Part shown: positions 20,818 through 29,212 of the stretch, one piece after another
Position numbering within the stretch: the stretch's first letter is position 1
Layout of the letters: each line of letters starts with the position of its first letter
Source: Schlesneria sp. DSM 10557
Lineage (GTDB): Bacteria; Planctomycetota; Planctomycetia; Planctomycetales; Planctomycetaceae
DNA length: 64,000 nucleotides
Direction: 5' to 3'
NCBI RefSeq assembly: GCF_041860085.1
Contig: NZ_CP124747.1
Span: 3,534,001 to 3,598,000 of the forward strand
Made by a program: the position numbers and the translations under genes
Notes under the pieces: model-generated
Databases searched by the model: none
What the model was told of the DNA's origin: nothing
What the model saw: the letters and a program-made list of their open reading frames with translations, nothing else

Positions 20818-22971
20818 TCACTCCAGTGATCCCTGCTGATTGCGGGAATTCTCCGCCTGCCGCTTGGTCGCCTGCCTGATCCCTTTTGCATTCGCGACGA
20901 GCTGATTAACCGTCGTCTGCATCTGCTCAGTAGCCGTGGCCTGATCCGCGATCGCCTTCAGCGCCTCCTGCAGGGCGACCGCTGTATCGGCAGTGACGCG
21001 TCCCTGCTGCTGCATCAGGCCGAGCTGCTCGCCGGCAACCTGAGCCTGTGCCGTCGCCAGCTCGCCTTCACCGACGTTGCCGTTTTCGGCATCGTTGTAG
21101 GCGAGTCTCCGGGCCTTCGCCATTTCCTTCCGCTGGTTGGCGGCAAACTTGTTCATCGCGGCCTTGTCGCCCGCCTGCCCCTTCTCCCACAGCTCCCGAT
21201 CACGATCCGCCTGGGCCTGCCCCGCCTGCCGCGCTCGATTCTCCTGGATCTGCCGGAGCACCTTCTGCGGATCGGTCGAGTTGAGTACCTCCTGCGGATT
21301 GAACGCTTTTCCGATCGCCTCACGCTGGAGAGCCTTGATCTTCTGGATCCGTTCAGCTTCCTTCGCAAACAGAGCTTGCTCGTTGGCAAGTTGCTGGCTG
21401 GTCGTGAGTTTGTTCTGCTCACGCTGGTACCGCCCGGTTTCCTCAATGGCCTTCTTTCTCAGATCGAAAACCATCTTGTCTTCGTCGGCCTTGATCTTCG
21501 ACAGCCGCTTTTCGTACTCGATTCCCTTGAGTCCGGATTTCTCCAGCTCAAGCCGCTCCTTCTGGTGCACAGCATCACGAGCTTTCCACTCATCCGCGAT
21601 CGACTGCATCTTGATTTGATAGGCGGACTCCGCAAACTGCCGGTCCATCTCCGCCAGTTGATGCTTCACCTGGATCTCAGTCGCTCCCTGGGCCCGCAGC
21701 CGGGCATCCACGCGGGCCTTGTCCCCTTCGTGGAGATCTTTGGAGGCGTCCATCACGGTTTCCGTGTCCTGGTCGCGACTTGCCTCCCGCAGCTCACGAG
21801 CCATCCGGGCACGTTCCTGATGCCGCTTGTGTTCCAGGTCGTAGACCTCTTGCATCCGTCGCATGTATTCGCCGAGCTTATCCTGCTCAGCGTTGATGGC
21901 CTCTTCATGAGCCTTGCGAGATTTTGCGAATTGATCCCGCCGAGCCTTTTCCACGTTCTCGGTGATCTTGGCCCGCTGCAGCTCCAGAAAGTCCATCGTC
22001 TGGTAGTACTCTTCCTTGGCCTCAGCATCAAACTTTCCAGCCGTTGCCGCCGCCCCGGCCGCTTCTTTGGTTTTCTGGATCTCCTGATTGAGTCCTTCAA
22101 TCGTATTGATCGAGGCCAGGCGAGCTTGCTCCGCCCGATATTCCTGCCGGCCTCGAAGCTCATCGTTGGCTCGGCCGAGCATCGCAAAACCCTCGGCCTC
22201 CTTCTCCCGCTGAGCTTCCATCTTGGCGTGCCAGTCGGCGAGCTCGCCATCGGCACCGCTGTAGGCCTTCCGGATCATGTTGATATTGCTGACCAGGTTC
22301 TCAGCGCTCTTCGTGGCGATCGGGTCGATTGCTTTCCAAATGCTCGGCAGAAAATTCAGTTCGCCGATGAACTCCTTTGCCACCTCGGCGGCGCCTGCGA
22401 AGTCCCGGCGGATATCTCCCCCGAGTTTTGCGAGTGACCCCTGCACCCGATCCAAATTGCTTTCAACAACTTTTGTACCGTCTGCCAGCTCGACCGTTTT
22501 GAGTCCCGTTCTGGCGAGAATTGCCTCGTAGCCTTTCAGTGCGATCGTCGCTCCGAGGACCTGCGGGCCTAATCCTGTCATGGCCTTCAACGCCATTACC
22601 CCACCTGTTTGCGCCGCCTGACCTAGCAATCCCCACTGAGTCACCTGCTTGCCGAGCGACGAAGTAGTTACCACCGAGACTGCCGCGAACGTCGATTGGG
22701 CAGCATTGATCAACCGTTGCCGCTCATATATTGGCGCCAGCACGGCCGCCAGCTTCATTCCTGACGAGGCGACCTGGCCGAGTGCCCCGGTTGCTGTCAC
22801 CCCCAATGCTGACCAGCTCGCCCGCTGCTCATGCACAACGGTGATCTGCCGCTCCTGTGCGGCCGTCAGCTGATCAGTCGTTTCTGCCATCTGCTCAAGC
22901 TGTGCGTCGATCGCCTGCAGGCCTTCAGAAGCTTCGTCGTCCAGGTCAATCGTCAGTGTGGCCATCGTCAT
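20818..22971 (-). CDS. tail tape measure protein
   Basis: 717 residues. The N terminus (ATLTIDLDDEASEGLQAIDAQLEQM) is followed by a hydrophobic, Gly/Ala-rich part (ALGQVASSGMKLAAVLAPIYERQ, residues ~60-170). Then ~450 residues are almost pure charged coiled coil (QREKEAEGF, RRDQFAKSRKAHEEAINAEQDK and so on). This profile and its position after the tail chaperone are typical of tape measure proteins. About 717 residues predicts a tail near 100 nm by the usual scaling. The ATG at 22965 is an alternative start. Confidence 0.85.
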   Translation of the reverse strand: MTMATLTIDLDDEASEGLQAIDAQLEQMAETTDQLTAAQERQITVVHEQRASWSALGVTATGALGQVASSGMKLAAVLAPIYERQRLINAAQSTFAAVSVVTTSSLGKQVTQWGLLGQAAQTGGVMALKAMTGLGPQVLGATIALKGYEAILARTGLKTVELADGTKVVESNLDRVQGSLAKLGGDIRRDFAGAAEVAKEFIGELNFLPSIWKAIDPIATKSAENLVSNINMIRKAYSGADGELADWHAKMEAQREKEAEGFAMLGRANDELRGRQEYRAEQARLASINTIEGLNQEIQKTKEAAGAAATAGKFDAEAKEEYYQTMDFLELQRAKITENVEKARRDQFAKSRKAHEEAINAEQDKLGEYMRRMQEVYDLEHKRHQERARMARELREASRDQDTETVMDASKDLHEGDKARVDARLRAQGATEIQVKHQLAEMDRQFAESAYQIKMQSIADEWKARDAVHQKERLELEKSGLKGIEYEKRLSKIKADEDKMVFDLRKKAIEETGRYQREQNKLTTSQQLANEQALFAKEAERIQKIKALQREAIGKAFNPQEVLNSTDPQKVLRQIQENRARQAGQAQADRDRELWEKGQAGDKAAMNKFAANQRKEMAKARRLAYNDAENGNVGEGELATAQAQVAGEQLGLMQQQGRVTADTAVALQEALKAIADQATATEQMQTTVNQLVANAKGIRQATKRQAENSRNQQGSLE

Positions 22972-23170
22972 CTACCTCGTTCAGCGTTTCATGTACGGCC
23001 AACAGTTGATCGATCATCCATGCCGGCTGCCGAAGCAACTCCGGGACTGTCGCCCCGATCGCCTGGCCTAAACTCCGCAGTCTCCGGCGGCGGACGTAGG
23101 TGTCGATGGCGGGGCAGTGTCGTGGTGTGTTGCCGTCGGCGAGTCGCTTGGACTCGCGCCGGACTCCCCC
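22946..23170 (-). CDS. -1 frame extension of the tail assembly chaperone (GT-type, no own start)
   Basis: In the -1 frame relative to the 23523 gene, 22946-23221 is open and protein-like: FAPGEKCGGVRRESKRLADG, then RSLGQAIGATVPELLRQPAW and MIDQLLAVHETLNEVDDDG. It has no ATG, GTG or TTG before this core, so it should be made by frameshifting from the upstream gene. A candidate slip is the GGG codon at 23169-23167 inside a five-G run; AGGAG lies eight bases upstream (23183-23179). The fusion would be ~192 residues. It ends inside the tape measure start, as GT does in lambda-like phages. Confidence 0.6.
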   Translation of the reverse strand, partial: GGVRRESKRLADGNTPRHCPAIDTYVRRRRLRSLGQAIGATVPELLRQPAWMIDQLLAVHETLNEVDDDGHTDD

Positions 23171-23523
23171 ACACTTTTCTCCTGGGGCAAAAACAACGCG
23201 GCTAAGTGGGGACTGAGTTGCTCAGTCACCGCTGACCACTTGCCCAGCAGCGCCCGCAGGCGAGCCTGATTGAACTCAACCGGTTCCCCCCGGGCATCAT
23301 GTACTCCCCGCCATCCAGTGACAGCGTTTAAGCGAGCGAAGAACCGTGCCTTGAAGGCCTCCGTGTTCTGCACCCCCTGGGAAAAGTAGTGTTCATACGA
23401 CTGAGCATCATCGACCGTTCTGGCTTCCAGATTCGGCGGTGTCAGAATGAGCGTGAAAGATCCTCCCTTCAGAGTGATCTCCACGTCGACGGTCTTCGGC
23501 TCAGCATCATCAAAAACAAACAT
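23068..23523 (-). CDS. tail assembly chaperone (gpG-like)
   Basis: 151 residues directly upstream of the tape measure gene: MFVFDDAEPKTVDVEITLKGGSFTL, a central helical domain (AQSYEHYFSQGVQNTEAFKARFFARL) and a Pro/Ser/Thr tail (PSDSPTATHHDTAPPSTPTS). The tail frame overlaps a better-looking -1 frame. Function by position and size: wraps the tape measure during tail assembly with its frameshift product. No sequence-level match to lambda G claimed. Confidence 0.7.
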   Translation of the reverse strand: MFVFDDAEPKTVDVEITLKGGSFTLILTPPNLEARTVDDAQSYEHYFSQGVQNTEAFKARFFARLNAVTGWRGVHDARGEPVEFNQARLRALLGKWSAVTEQLSPHLAALFLPQEKSVGESGASPSDSPTATHHDTAPPSTPTSAAGDCGV

Positions 23524-23532
23524 GGCTCGGTC

Positions 23533-24000
23533 CTATTGCGGGGTCTTGGTGACTAACGAAATGAGGCGACGGGTAACGATCGCATCGCAGGCCGTCCGCC
23601 ATTCGGTCGGCAGACGGGACGGAATCAGACGGCGGTGAATGTTGAACCAACGAGCATGCTCGGCCGCGTACCGCAGCTTCAGCCGCGTGCCTCCGACCTC
23701 GTAACCGAGCGAGGCCTGCAGCTCACCCGTGAGGACTCCCTGCAGCTCGACAGGAGCCCGCAGCAGGCCACGTGCGGCCAGGGCCTTCCGTCGCCGGACC
23801 GTCGACGGTCGAGGCTTTGCCCAGTGCCGGCCGCTGTACCCGGTACCGCCACGGCTGAGCCTGGTGAAATAAACCGCGGCCAGCTCGGTCAGCTTCTGCC
23901 CGCACTCGTCGAGGATAGGCGCGGTTTCACTCCTGACTCCACCCGCGATCGAGTTGAGCCAGGAGCGCTTCGCCTGGTGATCCAGCTTTACCACCAGCAT
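23533..24000 (-). CDS. phage virion morphogenesis / tail completion protein (Mu gpG-like)
   Basis: 155 residues with a basic middle and a C-terminal region YAAEHARWFNIHRRLIPSRLPTEW. This fits the YAxxHxxG...PARxF-type ending of virion morphogenesis proteins. It lies between the tail tube and chaperone genes. The start is two bases after the preceding stop. Family assignment is by pattern and context. Confidence 0.6.
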   Translation of the reverse strand: MLVVKLDHQAKRSWLNSIAGGVRSETAPILDECGQKLTELAAVYFTRLSRGGTGYSGRHWAKPRPSTVRRRKALAARGLLRAPVELQGVLTGELQASLGYEVGGTRLKLRYAAEHARWFNIHRRLIPSRLPTEWRTACDAIVTRRLISLVTKTPQ

Positions 24001-24002
24001 GA

Positions 24003-24947
24003 TTACGCCGCCTCGGTCCAGGTCATCGCCGAGCCGTTGTCCGCCGTGTCGGGCTTCAGCACATCGAACGTCAGCGGGTTCATGATCGCCCCGGTACCAC
24101 CGCTTTCGTCGCTGTCGATCAGCGACAACCGGTCGAAGTCGATCGTGAGGACGGTGAAGTTCCCGGTGTCGCCGGTGCCGTTGTGCAGCCCCTTCAGGAC
24201 CAATTGACCGGCCAGTTCCGGCATCCCAAACGCATCACGCAGATCGTCATAAGTCTTGTTCGACTTCATCGGCGTGATGGAAAAGGTTTCGCTGAACTGA
24301 GTCTTCGGCATCGAAATCGGGTTGTGGGAGTTGTGATAAATGACATCCAGATTTCGCTGCACCGACCATTGAAACTGGCTGACTCTGAGCGGCGTTCCAC
24401 CCAAGGTGAACGTCGAGTCCTCGAACAAGAACTCAACCAGTTTGTTCCGGTCCGCTGGCGGCGATGCGGCGCCGGTAAAGCTCACCGACGATTGCCCGAT
24501 CAGTTCCAGCGTGAGAACAATCCCGGCCTCACTGCCGGCGAGAGTTGCGGTATTCACCCGCAGCCCCAAGTGACGCTGATCGTTGTCATGACCAACGTAC
24601 TGCCATTCCGCCGTCTTCGAGCGAGGGAACTTCACTTCGTGGTCCGCGAATCCCCATTCCATCATCAACTGCGCCAGACTGATCTCCAAATCTTCGTTCA
24701 CGAACCCATACAGGGGCGTGACAAGATTTCCCGAGGGATGCCCCGAGGGATTCGCCCCGTACCGCCGCTGATACGATCCGGTCCGCGCCTGCCCGTTCCG
24801 CCTCTTCGGGCGGTTTCTCACCGTGTAGTCAGTGACTGGCACATCCACCCAAACCGGATCCACCGCCGGAACGGTCGCCCAGGTCTCTTCATCAATCAGC
24901 CGAAGAAACCGTTGCTGTCCCACAAAAACATTGACGTCAGCGACCAT
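24003..24947 (-). CDS. major tail tube protein
   Basis: 314 residues with a beta-sandwich profile: VNVFVGQQRFLRLIDEETWATVPAV at the N terminus, repeated strand pairs (LRVSQFQWSVQRNLDVIYHNSHNP; VLTIDFDRLSLIDSD). It precedes the chaperone and tape measure genes, the canonical tail tube position. RBS GAGGGG before the ATG. No sheath gene neighbours it, which favours a siphovirus tail. Confidence 0.75.
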   Translation of the reverse strand: MVADVNVFVGQQRFLRLIDEETWATVPAVDPVWVDVPVTDYTVRNRPKRRNGQARTGSYQRRYGANPSGHPSGNLVTPLYGFVNEDLEISLAQLMMEWGFADHEVKFPRSKTAEWQYVGHDNDQRHLGLRVNTATLAGSEAGIVLTLELIGQSSVSFTGAASPPADRNKLVEFLFEDSTFTLGGTPLRVSQFQWSVQRNLDVIYHNSHNPISMPKTQFSETFSITPMKSNKTYDDLRDAFGMPELAGQLVLKGLHNGTGDTGNFTVLTIDFDRLSLIDSDESGGTGAIMNPLTFDVLKPDTADNGSAMTWTEAA

Positions 24948-24991
24948 GATGATCCCCTCTTAAAGAGTGAGCGTCCCGCCCACTTGTTTCC

Positions 24992-25936
24992 TCAATCGCT
25001 CCAAGGGCTCACCAGCCCGGTAATCGTAAACGTGCAGGTCATCCGCACGGCTTTCAGTTGCTGAGCCCGTCCGATCTGCACAGGCTCGAACAAAATCTGC
25101 GGGTTCTTTTCCGGCAGCCGCCCGCTTGCCGTCCGGATGTATGTCATCGTCGGAGCGTCCTCGGGGGCTCCCTGGTAAATCGCTCGCTGGATCTGCCAGG
25201 CCCGGTACTCCGCCAGCCGGATCGCGTGGATCGGGAACCAGGCGACAACGTCGACGGTCACAGGCCAATCCTGCACCGTGTGAGCCATGAAACGGGGATT
25301 CGTGGGACCGACATTGACCGCGATCGCTGGGAGGTCGAATAGCCCAGGATCGTGCAACGCCAGCTCGTCTAGGTCGGCATCCAGTTCGAACTTCCGCGAC
25401 CAGGTCTCGTCGTCCCACTCAGACCAGTTATTGAGAGCGTCCCAAACCGCTCGACGGATCTTGGTCAACAGCTGAGCGTCCGTTGTCGTGTCCGTCACAA
25501 TTTCCGATACGTGTCGCAATACATCCATGTCGAGCACAAAACGGTTGACCCAGATCCCGGGCCCAACGGCCTGCGGTTCGTCATACGGATGCGGACTCAA
25601 GAGCTGCTCCACGCGGGCCGTCGACGAGTGATAGTCCGACAGCTTGTCCCGGAGGATCTCCGCGAGCTCGTGATTGATCCCCAGGGCCGCTTGGTCCGAT
25701 TTCGAATAACGACGCCGAATCGTGATCGGAATCAGCATCTGTTCCAGGATCGTCGCCTCGGTCCGGGCGAGACGGGCAGAGGCCTCGAAGCCAATCAGCA
25801 CATCGGCATGCTGTTGCGTGGAGGGGATATCGGACACGTCCGCTTCTGCCACACGGACGTTAAAAGGGACCGGTGTCGTCACCCCCGTGAGGGCGGACTT
25901 CAGCGCATTCTGAATCGTGGTGACTGTCGCGGTCAT
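24992..25936 (-). CDS. tail terminator-like protein, apparently two fused domains
   Basis: 314 residues. The N half (VRVAEADVSDIPSTQQHADVLIGFEAS...MLIPITIRRRYSK) and the C half (LPAIAVNVGPTNPRFMAHTVQDWPVTVDVVAWFP) each have the helix-strand-strand layout of a ~140-residue tail terminator or completion protein. Normal terminators are half this length, so a duplication or gene fusion is likely. The start overlaps the stop of the 26280 gene (ATGA). Confidence 0.6.
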   Translation of the reverse strand: MTATVTTIQNALKSALTGVTTPVPFNVRVAEADVSDIPSTQQHADVLIGFEASARLARTEATILEQMLIPITIRRRYSKSDQAALGINHELAEILRDKLSDYHSSTARVEQLLSPHPYDEPQAVGPGIWVNRFVLDMDVLRHVSEIVTDTTTDAQLLTKIRRAVWDALNNWSEWDDETWSRKFELDADLDELALHDPGLFDLPAIAVNVGPTNPRFMAHTVQDWPVTVDVVAWFPIHAIRLAEYRAWQIQRAIYQGAPEDAPTMTYIRTASGRLPEKNPQILFEPVQIGRAQQLKAVRMTCTFTITGLVSPWSD

Positions 25937-26280
25937 GGTTGTTCCGAAATCGAATGAATACGCAGGGTCAGTTCCTCGTCATCGCCGGGACGTCGCTCAA
26001 CGGCCTGCCGGCGATTGTCCGGATGACCAATCGTGTATTGCTTGCCGTTCCACTCGATCACATCGCCAGCAACAGGCCGTCCGAAAGATCCCGTGTCGGC
26101 CACGACAATCAGCCAGTCATCCGTGCGAAACGAGGTGTACGATCCATCGCCGCCTAAAAGCCTCCCCGCGTTCGTCCCCCGCACGGCTTCAAGCTTGGCC
26201 GACAGATCACCACGCCGAATCGTGATCACCTGCCCTTTAATCGAGAGCAGTACTCGCAACTGATCGGCAGCATTAAACAT
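25933..26280 (-). CDS. head-tail connector / head closure protein
   Basis: 115 residues, small beta-rich protein with TIRRGDLSAKLEAVRGTNAGR and PVAGDVIEWNGKQYTIGHPD. The late G-D-x-I-x-W-x-G-x-x-Y pattern is typical of small head-closure (gpFII/gp16-like) adaptors. Position between portal side and tail terminator agrees. GAGAGGG precedes the ATG. Confidence 0.65.
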   Translation of the reverse strand: MFNAADQLRVLLSIKGQVITIRRGDLSAKLEAVRGTNAGRLLGGDGSYTSFRTDDWLIVVADTGSFGRPVAGDVIEWNGKQYTIGHPDNRRQAVERRPGDDEELTLRIHSISEQP

Positions 26281-26319
26281 GAGATCCCTCTCAGCGTGGT
26301 GGCGGCATCCTGCCGTCGA

Positions 26320-26694
26320 TTACTCCGCAGCCTTCGCCGCAGCCTTCCGTGGCTTTCGGGCTGGCTTGGCAGCCGGAGTCTCAGCGGGCGGACTTGGTTC
26401 ACCCGCTGGCGATTCTCCTGCAGGAGGATCCACAGATGCCGGAGCTACAGTCTCAAGCCTCAATGGCTCAGTACCAAGATCGATCGGAGTCTCACCCGCT
26501 CGCACGACAACCGGGATCGATTCGGGCTCCACATACGACTCCTCTACCAGAAGGGACTCCGCCATCGCGATCAGTTCCTTACCCAGCTGCAACAAGGCTC
26601 TTGCTGGGAACAGATGCACCACGGCCATCACGATCAAGCGAGCGTGATCCGGGCCGTCGACCAAAACACGAATCAAAGACAGAATCTGTTGCAT
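26320..26694 (-). CDS. phage protein with Ala/Pro/Lys-rich tail, unknown
   Basis: 124 residues from an ATG with AAGGAG upstream: an N-terminal helical part (MQQILSLIRVLVDGPDHARLIVMAVVHLFPARALLQLGKE) and an extended low-complexity C terminus of P, A, E and K ending in AAKAAE-type residues. No family recognised. Thirteen bases after the thioredoxin-like gene. Confidence 0.6.
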   Translation of the reverse strand: MQQILSLIRVLVDGPDHARLIVMAVVHLFPARALLQLGKELIAMAESLLVEESYVEPESIPVVVRAGETPIDLGTEPLRLETVAPASVDPPAGESPAGEPSPPAETPAAKPARKPRKAAAKAAE

Positions 26695-26707
26695 GGGAAA
26701 AAGCTCC

Positions 26708-27136
26708 TTACGGCTTCGTGCCGATCTCGTTGAATTGCTTCGCCAGGTCTGCCGGGCTGATCGCTCCGGTGATCCGACGAACTTCCTTGCCGTCCTTCCG
26801 GAACACGGTGCAGGGGATGCTCTCGATCCCGTTCCGTGCGAGCTCTGCCGCTCGCTTATCAATCACGATGTGAGCCGACTTCACATCCCTGTCGGCCGCA
26901 TCCTTCACTATCCAACCATCGGCCGGCATCTCGGCACGAACAGCCTTGATGTACGTCTTGCACGGCACGCAGTAATCGGCCGAGTAGATCGTTGCCTGGA
27001 CGTTCGCAGGACCGGCCCCGATGACGTTCACCGTGATGGGCGTGGACGTGGGAGTCGATCGCTGCATCCCAAACATGCCGCACAAAGTCAGCAAGATTGT
27101 CGCGAGGATGCTCGGGGTGAACGTCTTGAAGTCCAT
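26708..27136 (-). CDS. exported thioredoxin-like protein
   Basis: 142 residues. A hydrophobic N-terminal segment (FTPSILATILLTLCGMFG) acts as signal or anchor. It is followed by a thioredoxin fold with the redox motif C-V-P-C in YSADYCVPCKTYIKAVR and the cis-Pro loop GIESIPCTVFRKDGKEV. Family role: thiol-disulfide exchange in the periplasm. The start at 27136 is preferred over 27244, which adds poor sequence. It belongs to a block of four consecutive exported or membrane proteins inside the tail operon. Confidence 0.8.
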   Translation of the reverse strand: MDFKTFTPSILATILLTLCGMFGMQRSTPTSTPITVNVIGAGPANVQATIYSADYCVPCKTYIKAVRAEMPADGWIVKDAADRDVKSAHIVIDKRAAELARNGIESIPCTVFRKDGKEVRRITGAISPADLAKQFNEIGTKP

Positions 27137-27144
27137 GGCGAAAC

Positions 27145-27522
27145 CTATTTGAAAAACAACCGCAAAAAGCTGATCAGCAGCCACGCTCCGAGCAGCACAC
27201 ACGCGAGATAGATCAACGTCGGAATCATCCCGATGAATGACCACAAGCTGAAAATCGGACCGAACAAGCCGCCGAAGAAACTCGCAATGGGCCTCGGTCG
27301 ATCGGCCCGGGCTTTCAGCCGCTCTTGGCGGAGCTTCTCCCGCTCGATGCGGCGGTCTTCCCGCTCCCGCTCGATGTCAACGGGATCAAGTCGAGGCGGT
27401 CGTGCAGGGCCTTCGTCTGCTGGGCGGACGCCTCCGCCTGGCTCTGGACGATCGCGGCGAGGCGGTCGAGGCCTGCGCCCGATCTCCGGCCACTCGCGAT
27501 CATCCAGACCGCCATAATGCAC
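27145..27522 (-). CDS. membrane protein with charged coiled coil, overlapping the preceding gene
   Basis: From the GTG at 27522 this is 125 residues: Pro/Arg-rich start, a charged helix (DIEREREDRRIEREKLRQER) and two C-terminal hydrophobic segments (IFSLWSFIGMIPTLIYLACVLLGAW). The frame is open to 27738, so the start is uncertain (ATG 27561 is another choice). It overlaps the 28472 gene by ~200 bases in the -1 frame. A spanin or holin-like role is possible but not shown. Confidence 0.5.
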   Translation of the reverse strand: MHYGGLDDREWPEIGRRPRPPRRDRPEPGGGVRPADEGPARPPRLDPVDIEREREDRRIEREKLRQERLKARADRPRPIASFFGGLFGPIFSLWSFIGMIPTLIYLACVLLGAWLLISFLRLFFK

Positions 27523-28472
27523 ACCAATGCAGCCAACCCAATCAGCAGCGTAGGCATCCATCCAGTCAGCCCCGTTCCCCCCGCCTGGGGAACCGGGCAC
27601 GAAGACGGGTTTACCGACACGCTCTCCTCTGCAGGATGCTCTTTCTGCCACAGCAGCCACTTGAGTTTCACCAGCTCGATGTCTGTATCCTTCGCGGCGA
27701 GGGTCGCAATCAGAAAATCGGCCGGTGCATTCGGACATGCAGCTTGGATATCACCGATGGTCAATACCTTTGGCGAAGATGCGGGCCAGTCAAATGGCAG
27801 TTGGTTCGGCTGGTTCGGCTGAAATGGTTGTTGCACAGGTGGCAGCGGCGCGACGTTGAACGGAGGGGGCACGGACGAACTACGGGCGTCCCGGATCCCC
27901 GCCTGCAGCGGCTGCTCCAGGGCCTTCACGTACGTGACCACCCCATCCCGCAGTAAGTCCGCCAATTCCTTCGCGGTGTGCCGGCCGTGGATCCCTTTGA
28001 CGATGTTTGACGGCGGTCCGAACTGCCCAGACCTGGGGGGCTGCAGGACAACCATCGGCAGGCCGTACTGATCGATCGCAGGCTTCAACCCGGCGAGCCA
28101 ATCGCGCTGAGTCTGATCGTCGATCGACCTCACCTGGTAATGAGTCGTCGAATGTGACGAATTACCCGCGTCGATCCAGGCGAGCAAATGCTCGTCCCGG
28201 TTGGACGCGATCATGCCTCGCATCGACTCGAAGGCGGCGTCACCTGGCTTCCCGACGAGCGTGATAAACCACTTGTGCGAGTCGTCCGCCGGCGGAGCGA
28301 ACGCCGCTGCCATCAGACCACCATCAGCCTGGATGGTGCCAGTCTGCTCGACCTGGTTGCCTCGCCGGAGGATCTCGCGACGAGCGGACTCAGGCACATC
28401 CTTCGGCGTCTGAGCGTGACAGCTCAGCGACATCAACGCGACCCCGATCAGGGCCAGCACAATCCATTTCAT
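27315..28472 (-). CDS. phage-encoded putative lipoprotein with C-terminal membrane helix
   Basis: 385 residues. N terminus MKWIVLALIGVALMSLSCHAQ is a signal peptide with a lipobox-like LSLSC. A soluble domain follows (HKWFITLVGKPGDAAFESMRGMIAS...), then a Pro/Gln linker (PFQPNQPNQ), a helix-rich part and a transmembrane segment near residue 305 (LLIGLAALVCIMAVWMIA). Unknown function. Exported-protein context on both sides. Confidence 0.65.
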   Translation of the reverse strand: MKWIVLALIGVALMSLSCHAQTPKDVPESARREILRRGNQVEQTGTIQADGGLMAAAFAPPADDSHKWFITLVGKPGDAAFESMRGMIASNRDEHLLAWIDAGNSSHSTTHYQVRSIDDQTQRDWLAGLKPAIDQYGLPMVVLQPPRSGQFGPPSNIVKGIHGRHTAKELADLLRDGVVTYVKALEQPLQAGIRDARSSSVPPPFNVAPLPPVQQPFQPNQPNQLPFDWPASSPKVLTIGDIQAACPNAPADFLIATLAAKDTDIELVKLKWLLWQKEHPAEESVSVNPSSCPVPQAGGTGLTGWMPTLLIGLAALVCIMAVWMIASGRRSGAGLDRLAAIVQSQAEASAQQTKALHDRLDLIPLTSSGSGKTAASSGRSSAKSG

Positions 28473-28508
28473 GATAACTCACTCCTGGGCGGTAACACCG
28501 CCTGATTC

Positions 28509-29198
28509 TCACTTCCACCAAGGGTTGATTTGTGGTGGCACCGAACTCGGTTTTTCGAGAATGACAACCCAAAACCCAGACGCCGCATGTAGTGCGCGGA
28601 AGTCTCGTTCGCTATACCGGTCGACCCGGTGAGTGCTGTTATTGTTGAGCACGAAGAATTCCCGCGTCCTGGGATCGAATCCGTACAACGTCTGAAAATG
28701 AGCGGTCCCGGCCCCGATCGCCGCAAACCTGCCCGTCCTGGCGGACCACTCCATCCACGGCAGCGTGTCGTCAATCGTCTGGCCCGTCACCGACCAGGCC
28801 TTGATCCCTCGCTTGTTGCAATAGGCTTCGACACGACTCGGATACGATCCGCCCCGCTCGGCCGGACCGTATTCGCTGTCCCACAGCAGCAGAGCGGCAT
28901 TCAGATCATTCGCGTGCACACCCGCGAGCCCGATCGAACATTGGACACACGATCCGTCCGGATTCCGGTACCAGCTCCTGGTCTCCGGAGAGAGCTGCAT
29001 CATCTGACGCGGCGGATCCGTCACCGGCTCCTGAGCGTAACCGGATCCACTCACCAGGCTCGCCAGGACAAACGCGATCATCGCCGCCTTCGACTTATCG
29101 GGCCGGGTCAGCATGTTGACCCGCTTCTCCACGCGCAGAGTACTCGAGTAATTCAGAGCACAGAGCAGCAGGCAGCAAATCACGAAAAAAAGCACCAT
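28509..29198 (-). CDS. exported papain/C39-like cysteine peptidase
   Basis: 229 residues from the ATG at 29198 (AAGGGG upstream); 29114 gives a classic signal peptide ending GSGYA-QEP. The mature domain has a candidate catalytic Cys in GSCVQCSIGLAG, His in GAGTAHFQTLYGFD and Asn in FFVLNNN, the order and spacing of C39/papain-like folds. Substrate unknown: peptidoglycan-linked proteins, tail processing or a host envelope target are all possible. Confidence 0.6.
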   Translation of the reverse strand: MVLFFVICCLLLCALNYSSTLRVEKRVNMLTRPDKSKAAMIAFVLASLVSGSGYAQEPVTDPPRQMMQLSPETRSWYRNPDGSCVQCSIGLAGVHANDLNAALLLWDSEYGPAERGGSYPSRVEAYCNKRGIKAWSVTGQTIDDTLPWMEWSARTGRFAAIGAGTAHFQTLYGFDPRTREFFVLNNNSTHRVDRYSERDFRALHAASGFWVVILEKPSSVPPQINPWWK

Positions 29199-29212
29199 GT
29201 TTAAAAGCCCCT

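Noticed and set aside
21376..22437. 353-codon plus-strand frame opposite the tape measure gene
   Set aside because: Leu/Arg-rich antisense of a charged coiled coil; no RBS and no domain.
22989..23174. Third-frame 61-codon reading with GTG start in the chaperone overlap
   Set aside because: Arg/Pro-rich and less protein-like than the -1 frame through the same DNA.
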